Shown in pieces: positions 25,491-38,800 of a stretch of DNA of 64,000 bases (the first letter of the stretch is position 1; every line of letters begins with the position of its first letter). Source of the DNA: Boswellia sacra (taxonomy: Eukaryota > Streptophyta > Magnoliopsida > Sapindales > Burseraceae); assembly GCA_013180625.2 (NCBI GenBank), contig SNVD02011020.1:310001-374000 (forward strand), given 5' to 3'. The translations under genes were made by a program, and so were the position numbers. A model generated the notes under the pieces. It searched no databases, had not been told where the DNA came from, and saw only the letters and a list, made by a program, of their open reading frames with translations.

Positions 25491-28224
25491 CTTCGATTTC
25501 TCATTTCTTTAATATTCTACGGAATGCTCAATACTGTCAATTGAAATAATAGTGCTATTTTTACAAAATCTGTATACAAATTGGTATAAAATTAGTTATT
25601 TATTTGTACATCATCATATTTTATTAAATGGTTAGATTTTGCGTTTTTATTACTTCAATCACCTCATAACACATTAGTCTGTACGCAAAAAGTTTGTAGG
25701 ACTAATATTATTCGAACTTATCACAAGAGTCTCTTATTCAATGCTCTCATCACTTACGTAGTAAAATTTCAACTAGAAGTACTAAAGTGTAGAAAGTGGG
25801 AACCAAGAAATTGTTAGCTAATTAATTTTCCAAGTTTGTATTTACATTGAGGTAGCTATACTTGGTCAGAGAAGATATACATTATAATACATATAGTTAT
25901 CAAATAAGATGATAATAAGCTATGATAGCTCACTACAGCTTTTGACTTGAGCTTTGCTTCCATATTAAAATTCCCAAGCCGCAAAAACGTAATTAACACC
26001 ACTGATGATAGGCATTGAAGTAGCTTGTTTCTGGTGAAAAAGTTTATGACTGCTTCTCAATTACATTATAAACAAATAAACTATAAACAGCTTTTAAAGC
26101 AGACAAACACTCTTTTTGGTTGCACTTGTTTGCTTGCAATCATGACAATCATTCGTAGTTTTCAAGTGGGAAAGAAGGGCTATTTATGGATAGACAGTTT
26201 TATGTTTATTGTTATATATATGAATGGCATGCAATAGCTAGCTAGCTAGTACTAAACTATCTGGGATGTTTAATGATGCCTTGAGTCATTCTTCTTCTAG
26301 ATCACTCCACTAATCAACAAATCTAATTAAAATGTGAACACTGCTTAAAGCCCTTGATGAAGCTCCACCCACTACTGGCTACCATTTCATTATTTTATAT
26401 TAATGGATTGTATTACATTCTCATTGTTCTAGGATGTGTTTAATTAGGAGTGTTTTTGCAGAAAAGTACTTTTGAGTATGAAAATATGCAAGTATTTTTC
26501 CAAAACGTATTTAAAATGTTTTCCTCTTATATATGCATATGGATCGCATATGATATCTCTCCATGATCTCACGTGTTATATACGTATAATATATTATGAT
26601 TACCAGAAGTTTTGATTATTTTAAAAACAATTTTAATACTACAACAAAAGCATTTTCATATATAGTCTATTTTTCATAATTATTGTGGGACTGACATTTC
26701 TTAATATGGCAGTAAATTAGAATGATGATTATTTCCACTTAGCATTATTTTATATAGTGTCCTATATAATGAGTGAATAAGCCCAAAGGAAACAAGAAGA
26801 TCTTGCAGTCATCAAAATGTTTCAAAACTTGTAAATTTTGTTAGTTTCGTTATGTCTCCTTTTGCAGCCCCATGAGATGCTCCTTTCTCGGATGCTTGCA
26901 TGGAAGTATGTAGTTAGTATTAAATCAGTTATTTTAGTTAATTAATATCCCCACAACCATCCCATTATCTAGCACAAGCAATCAATTATTATTGTAACCA
27001 ACATAATCATCTCAGTCACGCTTTATTCTATATATAATTAGATTCTATGCAGCATAAGGTGAAAACTAAATTAAACAAAGGTCAAATATAGGAAACGAGG
27101 ATTAGTTGAATCCCCAATGTGAAATAGGTACTTGGGCAGGTCATTTAGGTCCCATCATATACAGGAATAAAGCCACTGTAGAGCCTATAAGTTAAGGAGA
27201 TTCGATTCATTCGGAGTCACTCCCTGTAGCCTGGCTGCAAATGCAGACACAAGATAAAATTGAGTTTAACAGAGCTGTCAACAGCTCAGTTTCAACCGGG
27301 TTATAACTTCTAAGAGAATAAAGATCCCCAGAGAGAATTGGTACTTGCGAGATCACTGGTTGCAAGCTTTAAATATAATATATGATCAGACTGCCTAGCT
27401 ATATAGATGTAGACAGCTAGGTTATGCTTTCTGCAGGTTTCTTGAAAAGTGGTTTACGATTTAATTTGTGCACTTGGTATGATTTAGGCCTGTGTTTCTT
27501 GGAAGTCATTGGAGTTGAGTTATATTGGAGTAATGGTTGGTATAAGATAGGTTTTGGACTCTACCCATTGAATGTTAGAACTTAAAAAGTTAAAATCACA
27601 CTTGAGTTGGTACTGAGAATTATAGCAAATTGATTAGCAATCAGTATTGAGCCCTTGAATGTAGCAGATTTTTTGTTATATATGCTTTAGACTTTTTTAA
27701 AGAGCTAGAGCCATTGACGTTTTGGAATTTATGGAAAAAAAACTAATGGTCATTATTTGACTAGTGCTTTGCTGAGTAGATTTTCTGGTGTCATATTGTT
27801 GAGATTCAACTAGATTAATGATTACATATCACTTAATCTTATTTTTCACCCTGATGATGTATTTTTGATCGTTGAAGAGTATGGTTATACAAGAAACGGT
27901 GAATGGAGTAGTGTTCAAATTGAAGTCGATCGTTTAGATGATCAATTTTAACTCGTTTCTATTGATTTAATTATGTGCTTGTATACTTGCCTTAAAAAAT
28001 ATATTTCATAAAATCTTAGAAGGAATTAATTACTGGCCAAATGCAAGAGGTCCCCGGAAATTAATGCTAATGGTAAAGGGAAACCGTTAATGTTAAGAAC
28101 AAGAAGAAATCAATTAACTTAATTTTTTTCCCATTTGCTCATGTTAATATTCAATGCCCATCAATATTGAAGACAATCTCATTACATTCCAGATTGATCA
28201 CATATAAACAGATAATTAACTTCC

Positions 28225-29037
<813 letters not shown>

Positions 29038-29089
29038 TGTGAAGGATTAGAGTGTTTTTAAGTCTTGAGATGTCAAAGGAGGTGTTTTT

Positions 29090-29350
29090 TTTATGGGATA
29101 GCAATGGCATTGAGTTTGGTTGGATATTTATAGTGTTATAGGAAGTGGTGAGTCCTTATCTTGGCATATCTATATCTTTTTTCTGATTGGAGAAAATTTA
29201 AGTTCAAGATTTTAATATGAATATCTTTACATTTGGCAGTGTCTACTCTGCTCTTATAGGGCTGTGGTTTTTGTTCATCTTGATTTGGAGCTATTTCAGC
29301 TGTGTGTTCCAGATTGCTCTCTTTCTACCAATAAGAGTTGTCCACGTGCT
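29090..29350 (-). promoter_or_regulatory. Light-type promoter of the LHCB1-like gene
   Basis: Reading on the minus strand, a TATA element (CACTATAAATAT at 29135-29124) lies about 90 bases upstream of the ATG. Further out there is an I-box GATAAG (29160-29155), a CCAAT box (29190-29186) and a G-box CACGTG at 29343-29348. This spacing of TATA, I-box, CCAAT and G-box is the usual layout for photosynthesis genes. Nothing in it looks decayed. Confidence 0.65.
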
Positions 29351-29864
29351 GTATTAAGATTATATTCTCACTCTCTTGTGAGGATTGAAAGATAGGGAAC
29401 GGCTAGATACTTTTTATCACTTTTAAGTTGGGAACTTGGCTCCTTTACTTTTATAGACTTTTGGCATGATTTGTTGGGAAACTTATTTACAGGAGATGAG
29501 AAAGAAGACATTAACAGAAAAATCCAATGAGGAAGAGGAGATTTGGCGCCAGATTCTATTAAAATTTTAGACTATTAACCTCACTGCCGGGATGCCTTGG
29601 CATTCCATCATGTTTACTTTCAGTAGCTGTTGAACCTCAACTAAATTTACAATAAAAATGGGTTGAAAAAAGATTTAATTTCGTTCATAACACTTTTATT
29701 TTAGATTTATACATCAATTTAATTTGAGTCATTTTATATTCGATATAAATCAAATTCAAGATGTTAAGTTCATGATTCCTAGCATAATTATCATTTGCTT
29801 GTAAACCATTACTCCACTTCAAAAGACCACTTTATTGGGAGGTTAAGGAAAAAGCTCCTAATAT
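29351..29864. other. Distal LHCB1-like promoter and spacer
   Basis: About 500 bases of AT-rich DNA between the LHCB1-like promoter and the inverted-repeat element. No gene is seen. Confidence 0.5.
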
Positions 29865-30728
29865 TGATTTTTGAGAAAATTGAGAAAATAGACAAAATTA
29901 AGGGGTCTCTTTGAAAAATAGACACATCTTAAAAAATTTTCATGTCATAGATACTTTCTTGATAAAAAGACTCAAATACCATTTGAAAATATATTTGAAT
30001 CAGACACAACTCTTTTTTGGAATGAAATTGTCAAATTACAAACTATATATCACGCGGAGACGACATTCGACACAACTCGACACAACTCGACACTCGATAT
30101 TTTACCACTTGAAAACACTCGACCCTCGACATTTCACCACTCGATAACACTCGAAACTCGACATTTCACCACTCGAAAACATTTGACACTCGACATTTCA
30201 CCACTCGAAAACACTCGAAACTCGACATTTCACCACTCAAAAACACTCGAAACTCGATATTTCACCACTCGAAAACACTCGACACTCGACATTTCACCAC
30301 TCGACAAAACTCGACACTCGACATTACATAACTCGACACGACTCGACAGGTTATTTTCGAGTGTCGAGTGTCTTCTTCTTCGTGATATAACACTGTCTTC
30401 TTCTTCCTGTTCTTCGTGATATAACACGTATTAACGTACATAAATCACATTATAACACTCGATTTTCTTAAATAAGTTCACAAATCCTTCAGAAACTCAA
30501 ATCTCGAATTCAAATTCTCTAGAAATTAAATTAAATCTATAAGGAGGGAAATGGATTTCGGTCTTCCGAAGAGAGAGAAATAAGCCTTCAGGAAAAAATT
30601 GAATACATAAGGGTAATTGGGTCTTTTTGTCAAGAAAGTGCCTATGACATGAAAATTTTTCAGGATGTGTCTATTTTTCAAAGAGACCCTCTAATTTTGT
30701 CTATTTTTTCAATTTTCCCCTGATTTTT
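29865..30728. mobile_element. Non-autonomous inverted-repeat DNA element carrying a TCGACAC minisatellite
   Basis: The ends at 29873 and 30720 form TIRs of about 115 bases. The left arm reads GAGAAAATTGAGAAAATAGAC and on through AAATTTTCATGTCATAG; the right arm is its inverse with few changes. The flanking direct repeat is TGATTTTT at 29865-29872 and 30721-30728, an 8-bp match. Long TIRs favour a Mutator-like origin, but an 8-bp duplication would also fit hAT, so the superfamily is open. No transposase is present. The centre is the repeat array described separately. Confidence 0.75.
30062..30375. repeat. Minisatellite, about 32-bp unit rich in TCGACACTCGA
   Basis: About eight or nine units contain ACACTCGACACTCGAC followed by ATTTCACCACTCGAAA, with A/C and G/T variants between copies. 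The array ends in an inverted stretch (TTTTCGAGTGTCGAGTGTC near 30354), so it can fold back on itself. It is entirely internal to the 29865-30728 element. Confidence 0.85.
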
Positions 30729-31922
30729 CCTTCAAATTTGAAGTTCCAAGTTTCAAGATGTATTACAGAAGGGGTGCAGGGTATGGTGAACCCCATGAGC
30801 ACAATTAGCAGAGTCCAATTGACCCTGTCGATAAGAACATTATAAAGACCTAGAGACAAGAGAAAGATGCATATTGTGCTGAGTGCATTTTTTCCGTATT
30901 GGATGTTGATCAATCAATTGTTATAGAGGTTAGTGTTTCTCCACCCTTTCAAAGAAACAAGGGTTTGTGTGCTTGTTGTACTAGATCTGCAACAATACAT
31001 ATATCTATACGTTTAGTCAATGCATGAATAACAAGATTGAATTGTCTGCGAATGGTTGCTTGTTCTAGCTCTCAGTTAACACTTAAAGCTAAAAACACTT
31101 GACTGGTGGTCCGCCTCTATAAACTTTGAGTGTTACAGGTTTCAGCTCTTGAGATTTAGCATGCTTTTCATCTTTGTTCACGTTCACTGAATTGTTAAAA
31201 TTATGTGTTGGCAACCCCTTGAATCCTTTGTAAGAACTCATCTCACCAATTATTTGCATTTGCATCTAGTTTCACTCGCTCCTTTCACAAAGAATCCTCA
31301 TTACACCCAAAAACAAGGCCAATTGCAAGAACATGAGCAGTATGATTCTATAGTATGCACAAACAATAGAGAGACTGTTTGAACCTAGCATCCAGCCTCT
31401 ACTTCAGAAGTTCAGACCGAAGCACAAATCTTAAGCTGGCTTTATTATCTTCTCTCGAAAATTAAATAGATGCAATCTCTGAGTGTATGGTGGATGCAAA
31501 TGATCATTGAGATTCTGGTTGTAATAACAGATTTTGACATCATATGATGCATATACAAGGGGCAACAAAAAGATTTATATGTTTCTGATGCACGATTATA
31601 TATTAACTCATGACATGTCTACTAGAGAAAATCAAGCAGAAAAATGATTGCCTTGCTTAGATCATATAAGAGATCATCTAATTAATCTCATGATTCTTAA
31701 ATATATCAAACCTAAACCTCCATCAGTATAGGCTAACTATCCTAAAGAATACTGTCAAATATTGGAATGAATATGCAACCGATTTTAGAATAAAAGATGG
31801 AGACTAAGACTGCACACTCAGAAAGCAAATTAAGCACTAAATATAGCAATCAAGTATTAGACCACAAAGGCTTAGCATCACCAAGAATGGTCCTTTACGT
31901 GCACAGAAAACCACAGCACAAT
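30729..31922. other. Spacer and 3' UTR of the RWP-RK gene
   Basis: About 1.2 kb with no supportable coding region. The part next to 31923 should hold the RWP-RK gene 3' UTR. Confidence 0.5.
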
Positions 31923-33702
31923 TTAGGATGATTCGCGTATCCATTCTTTAGGCAATGAAGATCTGAATATTCGATGAAGCAGCAGTCTCTCTTTACTCTC
32001 TAGCTTCTTTACACAGTACTTCTTATACACACCCAGCTTAAATGCTTCCCTTACTTCCTCTGCAGTTTTTTTTCTGAGAACTGTCAGTAGACCCGATCCT
32101 TGAGGATCAATTTTGCTCTCTGTCTTCCCATTTCCAGATTTCTCGTTGCCCATGATCGCAGAAGTGGCATTGCCATCTGCCTTCTCTTCAGATTGACTTT
32201 TGTCTTCTTCATCAGTTTCAGCTTCATCTGCATTACTCCCAAAACCATTAGAACTGCCATTACCCCACCATTTGTATGTAGCAGTTGATAAGCCCTCTGA
32301 TGGAAATCCGTACTTAAATTCCTCCAAAGCCAATATTCCTTTTGCTAGGCTTGCATTAAGCAAAATGTTAGATTGTCCAACTACTGTGCTCTTGCTTCCT
32401 TGTAGCTGCATATTAGTCGGTGATAAGACACCTTGTAATTTGGACATATTATTGTTTTGAGGTTGCACACCACTGCATTGACAAACAATTGACCAAAGTT
32501 TTCAGGCAGAAATTTGTAAAGACTCGAACATTGTGGTAAAATGCACACAGTTTATCAATTTTTGAACTAGCATTAACAGGACTGTCATCATTATTTGTAA
32601 GTATGCAAAAAGAAATTTTTAGAAAAAATGAATAGTCTGTGAAGGCGACAGAGATCAGTTAAAAGGCAGATGCGTAAAAGGGGAAATCTTGCAGCAATCA
32701 GAGCCAAATATTAACTGAAATGCAAAATAAAAAAGAAGACATTCTAAGTAACAGCCATACAAAGAAAAGTTTCCCAGTTTCTAGTGTCTATGATCATAAT
32801 GTCTTGTCCCCGGTGTCATTAAAAATAAGCTGACACAAACAGCACATTATAGAGATGCAAAGATGAGGAAGCAATGAAAAGTGAAAAGTGAAAACCTACA
32901 TGAAAAAATGTCGTAAAAGGAATAAGTCACAGTACTAAGTAATCTTCGACAACTGAGATCATCAAAAGGGTCAATCCCAGTTGCTTGCTTTGGAGAGGAT
33001 TGTCATCATTTCATACACCAACTTAAAAGGAGATAATGTAGTTCATTTCGTCACTAAAAGCATGCCATCAGCAATATTTTTCTCTTATGTCATAACCTCC
33101 TAGAATTAGGGCAAGAATGGTTTACTAATTACTAACAAACTTTCTAAAAATTAATAAAAAAAATTCCAATGATTTCAACAATTTAGTAACAAAATGACAA
33201 GAAATTTAAAATTGAAACGAATATTGAAGGAAGGACGACATTACCTTTGGCGAGCAACCTTGGAAAGCTCAGCAAGTTCTTTACTTTTCTCTCTAGCAGC
33301 ATACTTTTTGATATCTTCAATGCTCTTCCCACACAGAAACTATAACCAAAATTCACCCAAATTCCTTTCAAAAAATTCTCAAAAATCAAAAGTTAGACTC
33401 TTTCGAAGCGAGAAGGCGAAAGCGTACCTTGCGATAGGGCCACCGATCAAGGCCGTTCTCGCGGCAGAGTTTTTTGAGAACACTCACGCACACACCTGCC
33501 ACATTCAATAATTAACACAATCTTCTTCTATAAGAATTAAAAAAAAAAAAACTTGTCGTACATAGAGAAAGTTACCGAGATGGGCAGCGGCGTCGGAGAG
33601 TGGAAGAGAGAAATAGTTAGAGATGTCATCGAAGGAGAGAGACTGAGCTTGAGCGGATGCTGAGCCTGAGCTCGAGCTCGACTTTGATATATTCGAATTC
33701 AT
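31923..33702 (-). CDS. Small RWP-RK domain transcription factor
   Basis: Four exons, 33702-33576, 33495-33428, 33339-33245 and 32472-31923, sum to 840 nt, giving 279 residues. The RWP-RK domain lies near the N-terminus. It begins DDISNYFSLPLSDAAAHLG, continues VCVSVLKKLCRENGLDRWPYRK with the signature at residues 60-65, and is followed by a helical Lys/Glu-rich extension (IEDIKKYAAREKSKELAEL) that may form a coiled coil. Family members (NLP and RKD proteins) bind DNA in nitrogen signalling or egg-cell and embryo programmes. This protein lacks the long N-terminal half and PB1 domain of NLPs, so it is closer to the short RKD-like type. The middle has an acidic, Ser-rich patch (EAETDEEDKSQSEEKAD), and the C-terminus has a conserved-looking basic block ending KEWIRESS. 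The start at 33702 is the first ATG in the exon 1 frame. The target genes are unknown. Confidence 0.88.
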
Positions 33703-35810
33703 CAATTTTTTTTTCTTTTCTTTTTTTAAAATTTAATTTTAATTAATCGAAGACCCAACCGGGTTTGTTACAAACGCTATACGATCAGCAATTGAGCATG
33801 AGCTTCCCCTTCACCTTCCCCATGGCTTTTATCTTCCAATTCCACTCTCACATTTGCCCAAACGGAGCCTAACCCGAAAACTTGTAAACCGGTTTTGACT
33901 CCGGTTTTGCTATTCACAATAATCAAGTAAATCCATGTTTAGTTTAATCAAACATAAAATTAAAATATAATACTATTTTTAGTTTTATTAACATCTCATC
34001 GTATCGTATTAGGTAAATATTTTAGATGATCTTAAACAACAAAGACCTAATATTATAAAGTAACGGTATTCTATAAACTAATTATACAAATATAATTATA
34101 TAAATACAATCATTCATCTTAATTAATATAATTTATTATTAAAATTTATTCATTTTGTAAATGATTTCAAAGTTTTTCATGATATTATCAATGACCCTAC
34201 TCTTTACTAATTTGATTATAATTACATGCCTTCATTTTGTTTTTTCTTTTCTTTTCTTTCTCTTTCTAACCTTCCCACTCTTGAATATGGAAATTAATTA
34301 GGAATGGGTTTCTGAGCCGTGCTGTGACTTGTAAGGTTTCATTAGATTTCATTTAATGTGTGTTTTATTCATTGTTGAATCCTGAATTATTTAAGAATGA
34401 TTGCTATTATAATTGATTTCGAATATATAAGTATTGGATTTTTATTTTTATTTTTAGTTTTTAAAAATATTTTTAATAATCAAATATAATTAAATTAATT
34501 TACAAAAATTTCATCACTATCATGCCAACAAAAGAGAACTGCACAAAGAGAGTGGAGAAGAGAACGAGAATATAAAGGATGGAGAGAGAAAATGTGCGAG
34601 TTGATTTTTTTAATATATTTCAATAAATATAAATTTTAAATATAATTACTCAAATCATTTATGCAAGAAATTATAATGAAATTTGAAAAGCTATTGCTTG
34701 AAATTACCGTTTTGTCCTGTAGGCGTTAGATCTAACAGAAATTTGGTAACAGTAGAGTCATACGTGGCATTACAAAAAACGTTAAAGCCGTCTGTAATTT
34801 AAAACAAATTGATTAAATGGATGGTGGGATTATTTTACAAATTATAAAATACAAATGAATTATAATATCTTATACAAATAAAGTATCATTTTGAGGTGCA
34901 TATAATCTCACTCATTTATTTTTTACATATTTAAATCTTCCTTCACTTGTAGCACTTGTAAACTAAATACAACGAACATGAACGAAATCTGATTGATGAT
35001 AGAGTTTGAATAAATTTTTATATATCAAAAAGTTTACTCTTTCAGGTTATGAAAAGCTATTTGTTGGTAAAGTTTAATTACCTAGAAATGAATTGTTTTT
35101 AACTTATTCTAAGTTATTTTTAAGAGAATTCAAAACACCCCAAATTTAAATAGGGACAGCAAAAATGATTATGCCCCTAAAAAATTGCATATGTGATTCT
35201 CTGAGGGTGTCGAACGTATAGAATACTGCTTAACACACCTGTTGAACAATTCCGATGCACCTGGTTGACGTTTTGAGATGTCGTTAAGGAATATAACATG
35301 CAATTTTTTTAAAAAATAATTATTTATCAAAAAAGTCTCTAATTTAAGAGATTTTTCAATTTTCCCTTTTTAGGGGAAGGTGACTATTGTTCGAGGATGA
35401 TGGTGAGTTGGGTTGGGAAATAGACTTAACTTTGATACCCAAATTAGAGTGCTTGCTGGGTCACAAAATGAATACATTATAGTCCTCGTGTTGAGAAGAT
35501 GTTGGCATTTGATGTTGCATTACATTGCTCTGCAAATCCAACAGTTGGTTTAGCTCGATTGACAGCCGAACGGATGAGCAGTTGTTATACAAACAACTTC
35601 AGATATGGATTTATATTTTTATGAACAAAATAATTACTTGAATTGAGCTAAACTAAATTTGCTTTCTATCGAGATAGGTGAAGTTCCAGAGATGCGCATA
35701 ACTTTGCTTCACAATAATATCACAAAAATCACCAGAGTTGATGAATCTTCAAAAGGAATTAATGACGACGCCTGTAAGAAGAAATGAATGTTCTTCTAAC
35801 TGAGGATGAA
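33703..35810. other. RWP-RK promoter and callose synthase 3' flank
   Basis: About 2.1 kb. The first 150 bases should be the RWP-RK 5' UTR and promoter. Near 35120-35370 there are two weakly matching inverted arms (one with TTAAATTAGAGACTTTTTTG on the minus strand, the other with AATTTAAATAGGGAC, both leading to AAAAATTGCAT). This may be an old MITE, but the match is poor. No gene was found. Confidence 0.45.
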
Positions 35811-38800
35811 TTAATGTGACTTGTTTGTTATCTTATCTTTCCTCCCAGCGAGAATCATAGAAATCTGGAGGCCTCTACTAAATGCTTGGTTGAAGAGCAG
35901 GCGAGTCTGGAACTCTGATACAAATGGGAACCACGACAAAACAGCGATAGGTGTAAAAATTACCAGGCCCATAATGTACTCGTACGCTCGAGCTAGCTCT
36001 TTTATTGATTCCCATAATCCTAACCACTTGAACAAACCCCTGCTTACTTGCCCAATCTTCGAAGGACAAAACAAAAGAAAAATGTTAGTGAGCATTGCAA
36101 TTAATTGGCTACACATATCCACCCAAAAGATGTATCTTATCTTGCAAAAAATTCTCGTAGCATGTGAGATTAAGATATAATCTGTCTGTCTTCAAGTTTC
36201 AGACAAGAAATAACAAAGATATTATGGAGTTGCGACATCATACTTTTCTAGTTTGAAGATTTCAACAGATGAGGATATGCAGTGTAGAAAAAATTACAAA
36301 GTATGGTTAGAGAGTGAACAGAAGTGTTTCAGCAGGAAGATAGAAGTAATCCGGAAAAAAAAAAAATTGATATCTATCTTAAGTAAGCAAACATCAAAGT
36401 TATTTTTTCCCAAGGTTGGGATGAAGTTTAAACTTACCAGAATAAGGGCCCAACCAGTCGGCAGGAAAGCAAGCATGCAAGCAAATAAATCCGATATGGT
36501 GAGGCCACATACTACAAACAAGACAGTCATGACTGACATGAAACCGAGGAATAAAAGTGCCTTGAGAATCCGGAACATCAGCTGGAAGTCTGTACTAAAT
36601 TTCCGTCTACCCATTGATACCATCTAATAGCAACACAAGAAACAAAAAAGCAAGAAAACCATGAATTAATAGGCATGCTTCGATGACAACATGTTAGCAG
36701 AGGGTTTGTACATAATCGGTTGCAAGTACGAACAAAGCATTTCAGCTCTTTTAGAACACATTTACTTTAAATCCGAGGAATAGTTTAAAAGGTTGCTTTA
36801 AATCTACTAAGGACCATAATTTCCTCGCTAATATAAGATTCATTGCGTACCTTCAAAACTAGAAGTACAGCAACCAGAACCACCCAAGAGAGTCCATAAA
36901 CCTACAAAGAATTGAAGTACATAATAAAATATAGCAAATATGTGTCGTAAATCTAAATAATTAATGGACCATTAATCAAATTATATTTTATTGAATTAAA
37001 GAAACTATACCAGCAAACTCTTGCTGTGATGAGCTATGTCAAGGTGGTAGACAATCCCGTACTGGAATATGAAGAAGCGAAATACAAGAACAATTTCAAG
37101 AATCCTTCCTCTTATATTTGTGTGTTTAAGATGTTCCTGTTCACTATCCCACCATGATTCCCAACTTCTATCAGGCGGGATCCCAATACCCCCACGATTG
37201 CCCATCCACCTCTTCCAATCTGTCCAATCATCTACTGTTTTTTGCCAGTCAAAACCAGATGGATTGAAAACAAAAGGAGCAAACAACCAGGAGCCAACGA
37301 GGAACCACATGGAGAATGTGATAAACCAGTAAAGACTTGAACTGCGATATGATTCCCCATACACTTCATACAAGACCAATAGTATGACCAGCTCCAGTCC
37401 CTTCACAAAGTGACTTCGGGAGTAAAACCTGTAGTTCTCAGCAAACTTTGCATGAAAAACAACAAATCCACGACCAGTAGCTCGATATTTAGAACCTCCA
37501 TGCAAGATTGTTCTGCCAAAATAGTGTGCTTTTGTTCCTAGCTGGAATGTGAAGAATACAGATGCCAGCTGCAGCTGCATAATGATAAAATCACCCAGAG
37601 CAGTGCGGAACCCTTTTTCAAGGCCAATCTCCATAACCATTGGAAGCACCAGTAACAATCCAAGCTGAAAGACAGACTGGGTAGCCAAAGCTTGTTCAAG
37701 GGCCTTGCTTTGATGTATGGCTGGACTCTCAAGAATCTCTCTTTCCAATCCACTCATAACCATGAATAAACGTCCATATAAGAACACATATACAATAAGC
37801 ACGGTAACCTGAAAAAACATAACATCAAAAATAAGCTCTGAACATAAATGATAGCACACTTGTACACTCTTTATTCAAACTCATTCATACAAAATGATAA
37901 CATGAAGTATTCGGAATAAAGATTAATGATATGACACTCATAGAATAGCGTCACATCAGTTTATATGCAAATGCATGTAAAATAAATTTGAAAATGTAAC
38001 ATTACTCCTTGAGCACATACTCAAGTGCAAAGAATTTTAAATAATATTGCTAACAAAACATATTTAAAGTAACAAAAACCAGCCTGGTTATGTACCAGTA
38101 GGATAGAATAAGAGAAACAAAGAAAGGGCAATAGCCTATAAGAGTATGAAATCAGGGAAAATGAGAGTGAAAGTGAAAGAAAAAGCGTGAGTTAAGAAAG
38201 GAAACTATAAAAGCAAATCAGTATGTTTAACATACCATGCTACTAAAATAGAATCCAACCGTTGTGAAGTAAAATGAAAGCATTCTATAGAAGTCAAATC
38301 GGCGTCCAAGCCGATAAACATCACGACTAAGTGTCTGCTCTCCATTTCCATTTGCAACCTTTGCCTCAAATGATGATATCTGATTCATCCCCACATCACG
38401 CCCCTTGCCTACTTGGATATATTCATGATGCGTTATATAGCCCCCACGCAAAGTTGAATTGTATCCTGAAGATTTAACACAATTAGGCATCATATTAAAT
38501 AACTAAGTTGCTAGTGTATTCAGATGAAGTAGAGATTACCTGCGAATATATCCTCACTTAAGTTGATTATCTTTGAAGCTTTGCTGATGCCACCCCTTGT
38601 TATGTGGAAGATTCGATCAAATATATCAGGATGACCATAATGAAACCGTACCCTGGAAAGTAATTATAAAACATTTAATAGAACTCGAATAGTAATAAGA
38701 TAGATGTAAGTCAGTTAGTACCAAAACTCTAAGATAGACATAAAATCTACACTTCAACAATCATTGATGTCTTTGACAGTAAAATTAAAATAAGAGTAAA

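Larger units (their letters stand above)
23761..28224. other. Long AT-rich intergenic region
   Basis: About 4.4 kb between the receptor kinase promoter and the 3' end of the LHCB1-like gene. It contains (TTA)n/(GTT)n at 24625-24668 and (AT)n at 25458-25486. A slightly GC-richer patch at 24840-24930 has two ACGTGC motifs. Near 27270 there is a short palindrome, GAGCTGTCAACAGCTC. No coding region, tRNA or recognisable microRNA precursor was found. Confidence 0.5.

Noticed and set aside
27265..27295. Short palindrome as a microRNA or terminator hairpin
   Set aside because: The stem is only six bases with no extended foldback, and no known microRNA sequence is present.
30062..30375. CRISPR-like array of repeated units
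   Set aside because: Units are contiguous variants of a 32-bp minisatellite without unique spacers, inside a plant transposon and with no cas genes.
35120..35370. Possible MITE in the CALS7 3' flank
   Set aside because: The inverted arms match only weakly and no target duplication was found, so it is mentioned only in the spacer note.
36253..36627. 124-codon plus-strand open frame
   Set aside because: It is antisense to CALS7 exon 41 and its flanking intron, with no recognisable product.
38580..38652. Apparent frameshift in CALS7 exon 37
   Set aside because: On re-reading the bases across the line break the frame is intact; the exon is 113 bases and keeps phase with both neighbours.
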